DNA from: Brachybacterium vulturis
GTDB taxonomy: Bacteria; Actinomycetota; Actinomycetes; Actinomycetales; Dermabacteraceae
Assembly: GCF_002407185.1 (NCBI RefSeq)
Contig: NZ_CP023563.1
Span: 2,418,001 to 2,482,000 of the forward strand
DNA length: 64,000 nucleotides
Direction: 5' to 3'
Shown: piece by piece, positions 23,127 through 31,546 of the stretch
Position numbering within the stretch: position 1 is the stretch's first letter
Layout of the letters: every line of letters starts with the position of its first letter
Translations under genes and position numbers: made by a program
Notes under the pieces: model-generated
Seen by the model: only the letters and a program-made list of their open reading frames with translations
Databases searched by the model: none
What the model was told of the DNA's origin: nothing

Positions 23127-24637
23127 GCCGCGCCCCCGTTCACCGGCGCCTCCCCGTCGGCCGCGACGAACTCCGCCCGCCGGGCCGCCCGGTCCACGGA
23201 CTCCAGCCGCACCCTGACCACCTCGCCGACCACCGCATCCATCGGCACCCACGCGGTGACCGGCGGATCGCTCAGCTGCACCTCGACGCGGGTGGGGGCG
23301 CCGTCCCCGTTCCCGGAACCGGTCGCCTCGCGCCGCTCGATGACCGAGGCCTCGAAGATCTCGCCCTCCCAGGTCCCGAGCGCCATGGACTCGACCAGTT
23401 CGAGCGCCGCACGCTCGAGGTTCCCGGCCCGCGCACCGGTGGCCTGCATCGCCTCCGGGATCGCCGCGAGGGAGGCCAGCAGCTCCGGGGCGGGCCCGAC
23501 CCCGCTGACGTGCGCGTGACAGATGAGCAGCACGAAGCGGTCCACCAGGCGACGCAGCGGCGCGGTGGTGTGGGCGTAGGGTGCGGCGATCGCGGACTGC
23601 TCCGGATCCTCGGGCACCTCGTCCGCTGTGGTGAACGCGGCGTACGAGGCACCTCGGAACAGCGAGGTGGCCTGGTTCAGCAGGGCCAGGTGCACCGGGT
23701 CGCGCCAGTCCAGCGAGCGCAGGAAGGCGCCGTAGGTCTGCTCGAGGGGCCAGGGATTGCCGAGCGCCGCGGCCTGACGGCGGAAGCGGTCCACCGCCGT
23801 CTGCTCCGCGGGAGGCATGGTGCGCAGGATCCCGGCGCCGTGCTCGAGCATCAGCTGCGCCGCGGCCATCCCGGTCATCAGGGAGATCTGGGCGTTGGCG
23901 TCCTCGATCGGGTTGGGCCGACGCCACTGCAGGTGCACCTGCCCGTTGTCGGCGACCACCTCCTGCTCGGGCACGTTCAGGCTCGCCCCGCCGCGCCGTG
24001 CCTCGAGCGCGGTGCGCAGCGCCCCGATCTCCTGCAGCAGGAGCATCATCGGATGGCCCTCGCCCCGGTCGAGCTCCGCCTGCACCCGGTCGTAGGCGAG
24101 CTTCTCGACCGAGCGCACCTGGGCCCGCTCCAGGTCGATGCCGACCACGTCACCGGCTGCGTCGAGGTCGAGCACCCACACGAAGGCAGGGGTGGGCTGG
24201 TCCGGCAGCAGCGAGGCGACCCCTTCGGAGAGCACCTCGGGATGCAGCGGGATACGGCGGTCCGGCAGGTAGAGCGTCTCGCCGCGACGGCGCGCCTCCT
24301 GGTCGATCGGTCCGTCGAGGTCGACGAACCACGGCACGTCCGCGATCGCGTACAGCACCCGGTACCCGCCGTCGGTGCGCTCGAGGTGCATCGCCTGGTC
24401 GAGGTCCGTGGAGGTCTCCGGATCCAGGGTCACGAAGGGGACCTCGGTGCGGTCGGTGCGGTCCTGGACGGACGTCGCACGGGCGGCCGCGCTCTCCGCG
24501 GCGGCGAGCACCTCCGGCGGGAACTGAAGCGGCGCGCCTCCGTCATGATCCTCGAGCAGGGCGTCGATGCCGGCGCGGAGCTCGTCGGCGGCGACCGAGC
24601 CTCGTGGCGCGTGCAGGGAGACGGGACGACGCAGCAC
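23123..24637 (-). CDS. RNB-domain ribonuclease (RNase II/R family)
   Basis: 504 residues from the GTG at 24637 with AGGAGG 5 nt upstream. The catalytic acidic cluster reads LDPETSTDLDQAMHLER. The RNB core continues with YAIADVPWFVDLDGPID, LPDRRIPLHPEVLSEG and AHTTAPLRRLVDRFV. It hydrolyses single-stranded RNA 3' to 5'. It lacks the long cold-shock/S1 extensions of RNase R. Compared with E. coli RNase II the last Asp of the cluster (D210) is Gln; I have seen DLDQ in other actinobacterial members, so this may be a family trait. Confidence 0.88.
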   Translation of the reverse strand: MLRRPVSLHAPRGSVAADELRAGIDALLEDHDGGAPLQFPPEVLAAAESAAARATSVQDRTDRTEVPFVTLDPETSTDLDQAMHLERTDGGYRVLYAIADVPWFVDLDGPIDQEARRRGETLYLPDRRIPLHPEVLSEGVASLLPDQPTPAFVWVLDLDAAGDVVGIDLERAQVRSVEKLAYDRVQAELDRGEGHPMMLLLQEIGALRTALEARRGGASLNVPEQEVVADNGQVHLQWRRPNPIEDANAQISLMTGMAAAQLMLEHGAGILRTMPPAEQTAVDRFRRQAAALGNPWPLEQTYGAFLRSLDWRDPVHLALLNQATSLFRGASYAAFTTADEVPEDPEQSAIAAPYAHTTAPLRRLVDRFVLLICHAHVSGVGPAPELLASLAAIPEAMQATGARAGNLERAALELVESMALGTWEGEIFEASVIERREATGSGNGDGAPTRVEVQLSDPPVTAWVPMDAVVGEVVRVRLESVDRAARRAEFVAADGEAPVNGGAA

Positions 24638-24725
24638 GGGAACCTCCTGAGCGCGGTGCTTCGGGCCCGGTCAGTCTATGGGTGGCGCCATGCTGAAGTG
24701 GGCCGGATCGCGGCCGGGGAACCGA

Positions 24726-24731
24726 TAGGCT
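24726..24731 (+). promoter_or_regulatory. Putative -10 box, leaderless start of ABC ATPase gene
   Basis: TAGGCT is followed by 7 nt and the ATG at 24739, with no ribosome binding site between. Confidence 0.5.
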
Positions 24732-24738
24732 CACAGCC

Positions 24739-25533
24739 ATGTCCGTCGCAGCAGCAGCCCTGAACGATGTCACCGTCCGCCGCAGCGGAGCCGCGATCCT
24801 CGACGCGGTGTCCCTCGAGGTGGGAGAGGGGGAGCGCTGGGCGGTCCTCGGCCCCAACGGTGCCGGGAAGTCCACCCTGGTGCGCCTGCTCTCCGCCCGC
24901 ATGCACCCCACCAGCGGCACGGTGCACATCCTCGGCGAGCAGCTCGGCAAGGTCGACATCTTCGAGCTGCGCCCGCTGATCGGCCTGGCCAGCCAGGAGC
25001 TCGCCGATACCGTCCCGGCCCAGGAGACCGCGGAGAACGTCGTGGTCACCGCCGGGTACGGCGTCATCGGGCGCTGGCGCGAGGAGTACGACCAGCTGGA
25101 CCTGGACCGTGCCCGCACCCTGCTGGCCGCCTTCGGGGTCGGTGATCTCGCAGACCGCATGTTCGGCACCCTGTCCACCGGCGAGCGCAAGCGCGTGCTC
25201 GCCGCCCGCGCCCTGATGACCGATCCCGAGCTGCTGCTGCTGGACGAGCCCGCCGCCGGCCTGGACCTGGGCGGCCGCGAGTCGCTGGTGCGCACCCTGG
25301 GCCGGCTCGCGAAGGACCCCGCGACCCCGGTCACCGTGCTGGTGACCCACCACGTCGAGGAGATCCCGCCCGGCTACACCCATGTCGCGCTGCTGCGCGA
25401 GGGCGCCGTGGTCGCCGCCGGCCCGATCGGCGAGACCCTCACCTCCCAGAACCTCACCCGCACCTTCGGACTGCCGCTGGTGGTCGAGCAGCGCGGGGAG
25501 CGCTTCACCGCCCGCTCGCTCTCGCTGAACTGA
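24739..25533 (+). CDS. ABC transporter ATP-binding protein
   Basis: 264 residues. Walker A is LGPNGAGKSTLVRLLSAR near residue 38, the signature motif LSTGERKRVLAARAL near 148, Walker B ELLLLDEPAAGLDLGG, and the H-loop VTHHVEEIP. No permease gene is adjacent; the next gene, 7 nt downstream, is a SpoU-type methyltransferase. The family resembles YlmA/ModF-like stand-alone ATPases. The substrate is unknown. Confidence 0.9.
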   Translation: MSVAAAALNDVTVRRSGAAILDAVSLEVGEGERWAVLGPNGAGKSTLVRLLSARMHPTSGTVHILGEQLGKVDIFELRPLIGLASQELADTVPAQETAENVVVTAGYGVIGRWREEYDQLDLDRARTLLAAFGVGDLADRMFGTLSTGERKRVLAARALMTDPELLLLDEPAAGLDLGGRESLVRTLGRLAKDPATPVTVLVTHHVEEIPPGYTHVALLREGAVVAAGPIGETLTSQNLTRTFGLPLVVEQRGERFTARSLSLN

Positions 25534-25540
25534 CGCTCTG

Positions 25541-26380
25541 GTGGACAGCCCGCAGCTGCGGCAGATCACCGAGGTCACCGACCTCTCGGACCCGGCGCTT
25601 GACGACTACCTGCGCATGACCGATGTGCGGCTGCGCTCCCGTGTGGAGGTGGAGCGCGGGCTGTTCATGGCCGAGAGCTTCGAGGTGATCTCCCGCGCGA
25701 TGGACGCCGGCATGGCGCCGCGGTCCTTCCTCATGAGCGAGAAGTGGCTGGCGAAGTTCGCGCCGCTGTACGAGCAGTTCCCCGAGGTGCCGGTGTTCGT
25801 CGGCGCGGAGCCGCTGCTCGAGCAGCTCACCGGCTTCCACCTGCATCGCGGCGCGCTCGCGGCGATGCAGCGGCCGCAGCTCCCCTCGGTGCCCGAGGTG
25901 CTGCGCGGGGCCCGCACCGTCGCGGTGATCGAGGACATCGTGGACCACACCAACGTCGGCGCCATGTTCCGCTCGGCCGCGGCCCTCGGTGTCGACGCGG
26001 TGCTGGTGACCCCGCAGTGCGCGGACCCGCTGTACCGGCGCTCCATCCGGGTCTCCATGGGCACGGTGTTCCAGGTGCCGTGGACGCGGCTGGAGGCCTG
26101 GCCGTCGGCCGGCGTGGACCTGCTGCACGAGGCCGGTTTCGATGTGCTCGCCATGGCGCTGAGCGAGGGTGCGGTCGCACTGGACGCACTCGATCTCCGC
26201 CCCGAGAGGAAGGTCGCCTTCGTGCTCGGCGCCGAAGGTCACGGGTTGAAGCCCGCCACCCTCGGCGCGGTCGACCAGCACGTGGTGATCCCGATGGCCG
26301 GGGGAGTGGACTCCCTGAACGTCGCCGCGGCGAGCGCCGTGGTGTTCTGGCAGCGACGGGCGGCGCTCAGCGCAGCCTGA
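25541..26380 (+). CDS. SpoU/TrmH-type RNA 2'-O-methyltransferase
   Basis: 279 residues from the GTG at 25541. The SPOUT knot motifs are visible: motif 1 DHTNVGAMFRSAAALG, motif 2 AFVLGAEGHGLKPATL, and motif 3 VIPMAGGVDSLNVAAASAV. The N-terminal substrate-binding domain occupies about residues 1-110 (RGLFMAESFEVISRAMDAG). It methylates a ribose in rRNA or tRNA; the target nucleotide is not clear from sequence. Confidence 0.9.
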   Translation: MDSPQLRQITEVTDLSDPALDDYLRMTDVRLRSRVEVERGLFMAESFEVISRAMDAGMAPRSFLMSEKWLAKFAPLYEQFPEVPVFVGAEPLLEQLTGFHLHRGALAAMQRPQLPSVPEVLRGARTVAVIEDIVDHTNVGAMFRSAAALGVDAVLVTPQCADPLYRRSIRVSMGTVFQVPWTRLEAWPSAGVDLLHEAGFDVLAMALSEGAVALDALDLRPERKVAFVLGAEGHGLKPATLGAVDQHVVIPMAGGVDSLNVAAASAVVFWQRRAALSAA

Positions 26381-26429
26381 GCCATCGGGGCCGGTCCCGG
26401 GGGCCGGTCCCGCGGGGCGGACGTCGCCG

Positions 26430-27656
26430 TCACAGCCCGGCGAGCACGACGCCGCTGCGAGGGGCGGCCGGGAAGCGATCCAGGGGGATGGAGAGGTCCT
26501 GCGGGGGGATCTCGAGCTCGTCGCGGCACAGCAGCCGCACGGCCTGCTTCAGCAGGGCGACCGTGCTCCACTCGCCGGGGCACCGGTGATCGTCCTCATG
26601 GCGTCCGGCGCCCTGAGCGATATGCGTGAAGGGATCCTCCTGCCACGACCAGCCCCGGAAGCGCTCGGGCCGGAAGCTGTCGGGGTCCGGGAACGATCGG
26701 GGGTCGTGACAGGTGCCGTACAGATCCAGGACCACCCAGTCGCCGACGCCGAGCTCATGGCCCTGGAACCGGAACGGGGCACGCACCCGTCCCGGCACCA
26801 CGGGGAAGAACGGGAAGAAGCGTCGCACCTCCTGGACGAACGGCTCGAGATCGCTCTCCTCTCCGGCGGCGAAGGCGTCCCGCCACTGCGGATGCCTCAC
26901 CAGCGCGACAGCGGCGAACTCGATGAAGCGGGAGACGGCCAGCAGCGGCCGCAGGAGGTTCAGGAGCTCCACCGCCGCGATGCGCGGAGGGAGCAGGGCC
27001 CCGTCCTCGGCGTGGGTCGCCAGGACGGCCAGCGCCGTATGCGGCGGTGGGGCCAGGTCCCCCGCACGCACCTGCTCGACGAGCCCGGCGGCCCAGGTCT
27101 CGGTGCCACGACGTCGCCATCGCGCATACCAGTTCGCCGGCCCGGGCCGGGCCACCTGGTCGACCATCAGGCTCAGCTCGGTCGTCAGGCGGGGGACGTC
27201 CAGGGAGTCCAGCGCGATGCCGCACCAGCGCAGCGCCGCCCGGGTGAGGACGACCCGGCTGAGGTGATCGAGCCGCACCCGGCCGGTGCCGTGCAGCCTG
27301 GTCAGCGCTCGGTCCCACTCGAGCTCGTACAGCGCGCTCAGACGATCCATCGCCTCGGCGCCCATCAGGGACAGGAAGAGCCGCTTGCGGCGGTGATGCG
27401 CCGCGCCATCGAGGCTCTGGACGGAGCCCTCGTCCTGCAGCAGGTGCTGGACCATGGTCGGCATCGCTCCCCGGCGGGTGAGGTGCGTGCCGTCGTAGAA
27501 CATCTGCGCCGCCTCGGCACCGCGCAGGAGCGTGACCGGTCGCAGCAGCAGCCGGGTGGTCAGCAGATCCGTGCCGGCGGCATCGCACCGCGACGCGATG
27601 AACGGATACCCCTCGCGAAGGAACGCGAGCGTGCTGTCGAACGGGACCGTGCGCAC
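26430..27656 (-). CDS. CYP152-type cytochrome P450 fatty acid peroxygenase
   Basis: 408 residues from the GTG at 27656, which has GGGAGG 6 nt upstream. It aligns along its length with P450-BSbeta: LREGYPFIASR, AQMFYDGTHLTRRGAMP, and heme motif HIAQGAGRHEDDHRCPGEW with Cys359 as ligand. R236-P237 in LLNLLRPLLAVS corresponds to the active-site Arg-Pro pair that binds the fatty acid carboxylate. The position of OleT His85 is Gln80 here (SVQSLDG), as in the hydroxylase P450-BSbeta. Predicted reaction: H2O2-driven alpha/beta hydroxylation of fatty acids, needing no redox partner. Divergent from the TPP enzyme. Confidence 0.88.
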   Translation of the reverse strand: MRTVPFDSTLAFLREGYPFIASRCDAAGTDLLTTRLLLRPVTLLRGAEAAQMFYDGTHLTRRGAMPTMVQHLLQDEGSVQSLDGAAHHRRKRLFLSLMGAEAMDRLSALYELEWDRALTRLHGTGRVRLDHLSRVVLTRAALRWCGIALDSLDVPRLTTELSLMVDQVARPGPANWYARWRRRGTETWAAGLVEQVRAGDLAPPPHTALAVLATHAEDGALLPPRIAAVELLNLLRPLLAVSRFIEFAAVALVRHPQWRDAFAAGEESDLEPFVQEVRRFFPFFPVVPGRVRAPFRFQGHELGVGDWVVLDLYGTCHDPRSFPDPDSFRPERFRGWSWQEDPFTHIAQGAGRHEDDHRCPGEWSTVALLKQAVRLLCRDELEIPPQDLSIPLDRFPAAPRSGVVLAGL

Positions 27657-27946
27657 CGTGGCCTCCCAGCTGTCGTGATCGGGCTCGTCCCTCGCCGACG
27701 CGCGCGGACCCGGCGGCTCACCCCGCCGGGCTCGCGATGCGATCGGAGCAGGCGCGGCCCTCGTCGTCCAGACGGTAGGCCGCGCAGGTGCCGGAGGCAA
27801 CGCACGGACCGCTCGGACGGCCGCTGCACCCCGGATCCGCCGAGGGGTGGCTACGCTGAGCCTGCGCGGCCCCCGGACCTCGCAGAGCAGACGGACCGGG
27901 AATCGAGCCGTCCCGCCGCCCCACCGACGAGAGGGAGAACTCCATC
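27657..27946. other. Divergent intergenic region of P450 and TPP enzyme genes
   Basis: 290 nt. On the plus strand TACGCT (27852-27857) could be the -10 of the TPP enzyme gene, leaving a leader of about 84 nt. On the minus strand an open frame (27718-27945, 75 codons) contains a Cys-rich piece GPCVASGTCAAYRLDDEGRA that resembles the first cysteine pair of 3Fe-4S ferredoxins. It has no convincing start or ribosome binding site, so it is not called as a gene. Confidence 0.5.
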
Positions 27947-29800
27947 GTGACCGCATCCGTCAGTGACTTCGTGATCGAGCGACTCCGGGAGTGGGGGATC
28001 CGTCGTGTGTTCGGGTACCCGGGTGACGGGATCGGTGCCTTCGACGGCGCACTCGGTGCGGCGGAACGCGCGGACCGGGGCCTGCAGTACGTGCGGCCGA
28101 CCCATGAGGAGGCGTGCTCCCTCATGGCCACGGCGCACGCCAAGTTCACCGGCGAGGTCGGGGTGTGCATCGCCACCTCGAGCCCCGGCGGGTTCCACAT
28201 GCTCAACGGGCTCTACGACGCGAAGATGGACAATCAGCCGGTGGTCGCGATCGTCGGGCAGCAGCCGACGACGTCCCTCGGCACCTTCGTGCAGCAGGAG
28301 AGCAATCTCGAACGGACCTTCGCCGATGTCGCGGTCTATGTGCAGACCGTCGTCACGCCCGCCCAGGCGCAGGCGGTCCTCGACACCGCGTTCCGGACCG
28401 CCCGGCTCCGCCTGGGCCCCGCCGTGGTGATCCTCCCCCACGACGTCCAGGCCATGGACATGCCCGAGATGCAGGTCCCCTCCGCCTCCATCGCGCGGTC
28501 CAGCGCCGTCGCCGCATCGACGTCGATCACGCCCCCCGCCGCGGACATCGCCCGGGCCGCCGAGATCATCAACTCCGGCAGCAGGGTCTCCTTCCTGGTC
28601 GGCCACGGGGCCGGCGGAGCGACCGACGAGATCCTCGAGGCGGCCTCCCTCTGCGGCGCCGGCATCGTCACGGCGCTGCGCGGCAAGCACGTCATCCCCT
28701 CGGAGGTGCCCCACCACACCCAGCAGCTCGGGCTGCTCGGCAGCCTGCCGAGCACGGAGCAGATGAGCGACTGCGACACCCTCGTGATGCTCGGGACCAA
28801 CTACCCCTACAGCGAGTTCCTGCCTCCCAGCGGCCAGGCCAGAGCGCTGCAGATCGATCTCAAGCCGGAGCACATGGGCCTGCGCTATCCGACGGAGCTG
28901 AATCTCTGGGGCGACGTCAGAGCGACGCTGGCAGCGCTCATACCCCACCTGACCAGGACCGAGGACCTGTCGTGGCAGAAGCAGGTCGCGGAGAGCATGG
29001 AGTCGTGGGAGCAGGAGATGGAGGCCCAGGCCATGCTCACCGTCGAGGACGGGGTGAATCCGCGGCGGGTGTTCCACGAGCTGAACAAGCGCCTGCCCCC
29101 TCGAGCGATCGTGACCGCCGACGCCGGGACCACGGCGGACTGGTACGGGCATCACATCCGACTGCGCGAGGGCATGACCGGCGACCTCTCCGGCCGCCTG
29201 GCCACGATGCTCGGCGCCATGCCGTACGCGACGGCCGCCAAGTTCGCCTTCCCCGAGCGCACGGTGGTGTGCACGATCGGGGACGGCGCCTTCCAGATGC
29301 TGGGGATGAACGAGCTCATCACGGTCAAGAGGCACCTCGAGAGCTGGGTCGAGAACCCCCAGTTCATCGTCGTCGTCCTGCACAACGACGACCTCACCCA
29401 GGTGTCGTGGGAGATGCGGACCCAGGATGCCGATCCGCTGTGGCCCACGGCGCAGGACGTCGAGTCCGTGGACTACGCCGGATGGGCGGAGCTGCTGGGG
29501 TTCACCGGCCTCCGCGTCACCGAGGACAGCGAGGTCGAGGAAGCGATGGAGACTGCCTTCGCCCACCGCGGCGTCACCCTGATCGACGCCCGCACCAGCA
29601 GGAGTGTTCCGCCCCTGCCCCCGCGGATCTCCCGCGAGTTCGCGAAGAACACCGGCATCGCGCTGCTCCAGGAGGACCCGGCGCGATCGGAGGTCGTCCG
29701 GGACTCCGCCAAGGCGCTGCTGGCGGAGGGCGTCGAGCGCGCCAGGAAGACGATGCACATCGATCACGAGCGCGATCTCGAAGAAGACCAGGAGCACTGA
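27947..29800 (+). CDS. TPP-dependent pyruvate oxidase-like enzyme (YdaP/PoxB family)
   Basis: 617 residues from GTG. Three-domain TPP enzyme: the Pyr domain has VFGYPGDGIGAFDGAL and the catalytic Glu in VRPTHEEACSLMATAHA (about residue 54); the middle domain covers about 190-345; the PP domain has the TPP/Mg motif TIGDGAFQMLGMNEL near 444 and VVLHNDDLTQVSWEM. Closest in pattern to pyruvate oxidases such as B. subtilis YdaP rather than acetolactate synthase. An O2-using member would make acetyl phosphate and H2O2; a quinone-using one would make acetate. The stop overlaps the next start (TGATG). Confidence 0.82.
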   Translation: MTASVSDFVIERLREWGIRRVFGYPGDGIGAFDGALGAAERADRGLQYVRPTHEEACSLMATAHAKFTGEVGVCIATSSPGGFHMLNGLYDAKMDNQPVVAIVGQQPTTSLGTFVQQESNLERTFADVAVYVQTVVTPAQAQAVLDTAFRTARLRLGPAVVILPHDVQAMDMPEMQVPSASIARSSAVAASTSITPPAADIARAAEIINSGSRVSFLVGHGAGGATDEILEAASLCGAGIVTALRGKHVIPSEVPHHTQQLGLLGSLPSTEQMSDCDTLVMLGTNYPYSEFLPPSGQARALQIDLKPEHMGLRYPTELNLWGDVRATLAALIPHLTRTEDLSWQKQVAESMESWEQEMEAQAMLTVEDGVNPRRVFHELNKRLPPRAIVTADAGTTADWYGHHIRLREGMTGDLSGRLATMLGAMPYATAAKFAFPERTVVCTIGDGAFQMLGMNELITVKRHLESWVENPQFIVVVLHNDDLTQVSWEMRTQDADPLWPTAQDVESVDYAGWAELLGFTGLRVTEDSEVEEAMETAFAHRGVTLIDARTSRSVPPLPPRISREFAKNTGIALLQEDPARSEVVRDSAKALLAEGVERARKTMHIDHERDLEEDQEH

Positions 29801-31413
29801 TGTCCCCCCGCACCCTCCGTTCCGCCACCGCACTGACGGGAGCTGCTCTGGGAGCGGCCGCTGTCGCGGGTCTCGGTGTCCGGGACCTCTTCCAGCGCAA
29901 GCATTCGATCCTGCGGATCTATCCGGTCGTCGGTCGCACCCGCTGGCTGTTCGAGTCGATCCGTCCCGAGATCCAGCAGTACTTCATCGAGCGGGACAAC
30001 GACGGCCGGCCGTTCGACCGGGACACCCGCACGATGATCTATCAGCGGGCGAAGGGCCTCGGTGACGCGGATGCCTATGGCACCGAGAACGACATCACGA
30101 GCGCCGGCTACGATCACATCCTCCACGCCGCGAGCCCTCTCGAGCCGATGGCCACGCCCCCTCGGGTGCGTCTGGGCGGCCCCGACTGCACCCAGCCGTA
30201 CGACACCGCGATGCTGAACATCTCCTCGATGAGCTTCGGATCCCTCTCGGCGAACGCCGTGCGGGCCATGAACTACGGCGCGAAGCATGGAGGGTTCGCC
30301 CAGGAGACGGGGGAGGGCGGCCTCTCCAAGTACCACCTGGAATACGGGGCCGACATCATCTGGGAGATCGGTTCCGGATACTTCGGCTGCCGGACCCGTG
30401 ACGGCGAGTTCGATGCGCAGGAGTTCTCCGAGAAGGCGACCCGGCCCGAGGTGAAGGGGATCCTGATCAAGCTCAGCCAGGGCGCCAAGCCCGGGGTCGG
30501 GGGAGTGCTCCCGGCGGAGAAGATCACCCCGGAGATCGCGGAGGCGCGGGATGTGCCGCAGGGCCAGGACTGCGTGAGCCCAGCGGCCCACCCCGCCTTC
30601 GCCACGCCCGTGGAGATGATGCATTTCGTGGCCCGGCTGCGGGACCTCTCCGGGGGCAAGCCGATCGGCGTCAAGCTCTGCGTCGGGGGCCGTTCGGAGG
30701 TCCTCGCCATGTGCAAGGGGATGCTGGAGACCGGCATCTCCCCGGACTGGCTCTCCGTCGACGGCGCCGAGGGCGGGACGGGGGCGGCGCCCCTGGAGTT
30801 CGAGGACCATGTCGGGACGCCGCTGTCCGATGGCCTGGTGATCGTCCACAACGCGCTGGTGGGCACGGGACTTCGCGAGAAGGTCGCCATCGGATGCTCC
30901 GGGAAGATCGCGGGCGGCAACGACATCATCCGCAAGATCGCTCTCGGCGCGGACTTCTGCAACGCCGCCCGGCCGATGATGATGGCGACCGGGTGCATCC
31001 AGGCCCAGCGATGCCACACCAACACCTGCCCCAGCGGGGTGGCCACGCAGGATCCTAGGCGTGGTCGAGCGGTGGTCGTCGCGGACAAGGGGCCGCGGGT
31101 GATGCGCTATCAGCAGGCGACGGTCCGCTCAGCCATGGAGCTGCTCGCCTCGATGGGGCTGCACTCGTTCGACGACCTGGGCCCGCGGCACGTGCTGCGA
31201 CGGATCGATCCGGCTCGGGTCATGACTTACGAGGACCTGTACACCTGGTTGGACGAGGGCGAGCTCCTCACCGGGACCGACCACCCCGACTGGGCCCGGG
31301 ACTGGGACGAGGCGGACGCCCACCGGTTCCAGGGCGCGCGTCCTGCGCAGCAGCTGCATCGCAGGCACCGTCAGGTGAGCGAGGATCCGGCCGGTTCGGC
31401 CGACGGTGCATAG
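29800..31413 (+). CDS. Glutamate synthase-like FMN/Fe-S protein (GltB2 domain)
   Basis: 537 residues. A hydrophobic N-terminus (SATALTGAALGAAAVAGLG) could anchor it to the membrane. The body is the FMN-binding synthase barrel of GltB: NISSMSFGSLSANAVRAMNY, GEGGLSKYHLEYGADIIWEI, IKLSQGAKPGVGGVLPAEKI and DGAEGGTGAAPLEF. The Cys cluster near residue 399 (CIQAQRCHTNTCPSGVATQ) is the 3Fe-4S site. The glutamine amidotransferase and C-terminal beta-helix domains of full GltB are absent, so true glutamate synthase activity is unlikely without partners. An NAD(P)/FAD reductase is encoded next, a possible electron donor. Confidence 0.85.
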   Translation: MSPRTLRSATALTGAALGAAAVAGLGVRDLFQRKHSILRIYPVVGRTRWLFESIRPEIQQYFIERDNDGRPFDRDTRTMIYQRAKGLGDADAYGTENDITSAGYDHILHAASPLEPMATPPRVRLGGPDCTQPYDTAMLNISSMSFGSLSANAVRAMNYGAKHGGFAQETGEGGLSKYHLEYGADIIWEIGSGYFGCRTRDGEFDAQEFSEKATRPEVKGILIKLSQGAKPGVGGVLPAEKITPEIAEARDVPQGQDCVSPAAHPAFATPVEMMHFVARLRDLSGGKPIGVKLCVGGRSEVLAMCKGMLETGISPDWLSVDGAEGGTGAAPLEFEDHVGTPLSDGLVIVHNALVGTGLREKVAIGCSGKIAGGNDIIRKIALGADFCNAARPMMMATGCIQAQRCHTNTCPSGVATQDPRRGRAVVVADKGPRVMRYQQATVRSAMELLASMGLHSFDDLGPRHVLRRIDPARVMTYEDLYTWLDEGELLTGTDHPDWARDWDEADAHRFQGARPAQQLHRRHRQVSEDPAGSADGA

Positions 31414-31546
31414 CGGGCCGGATGACCGGGTGTGCGCGCGTCGAGGGCGAGACCGAACGGTCGACATCCCGCCCGGAGCTCGACGTTCCGGGCGCGAGCG
31501 TGTCTACTCGGAGACGGACGACGACTCGACGAAGGAGATCCCCGTG

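Noticed and set aside
24739-26380. ABC ATPase and SpoU methyltransferase as a transport system
   Set aside because: The second gene is clearly an RNA methyltransferase and no permease is present, so no complete transporter can be claimed.
26381-26429. GGGCCGGTCCC repeats between the methyltransferase and P450 genes as a terminator
   Set aside because: They are direct rather than inverted copies, and any hairpin would be short and unconvincing.
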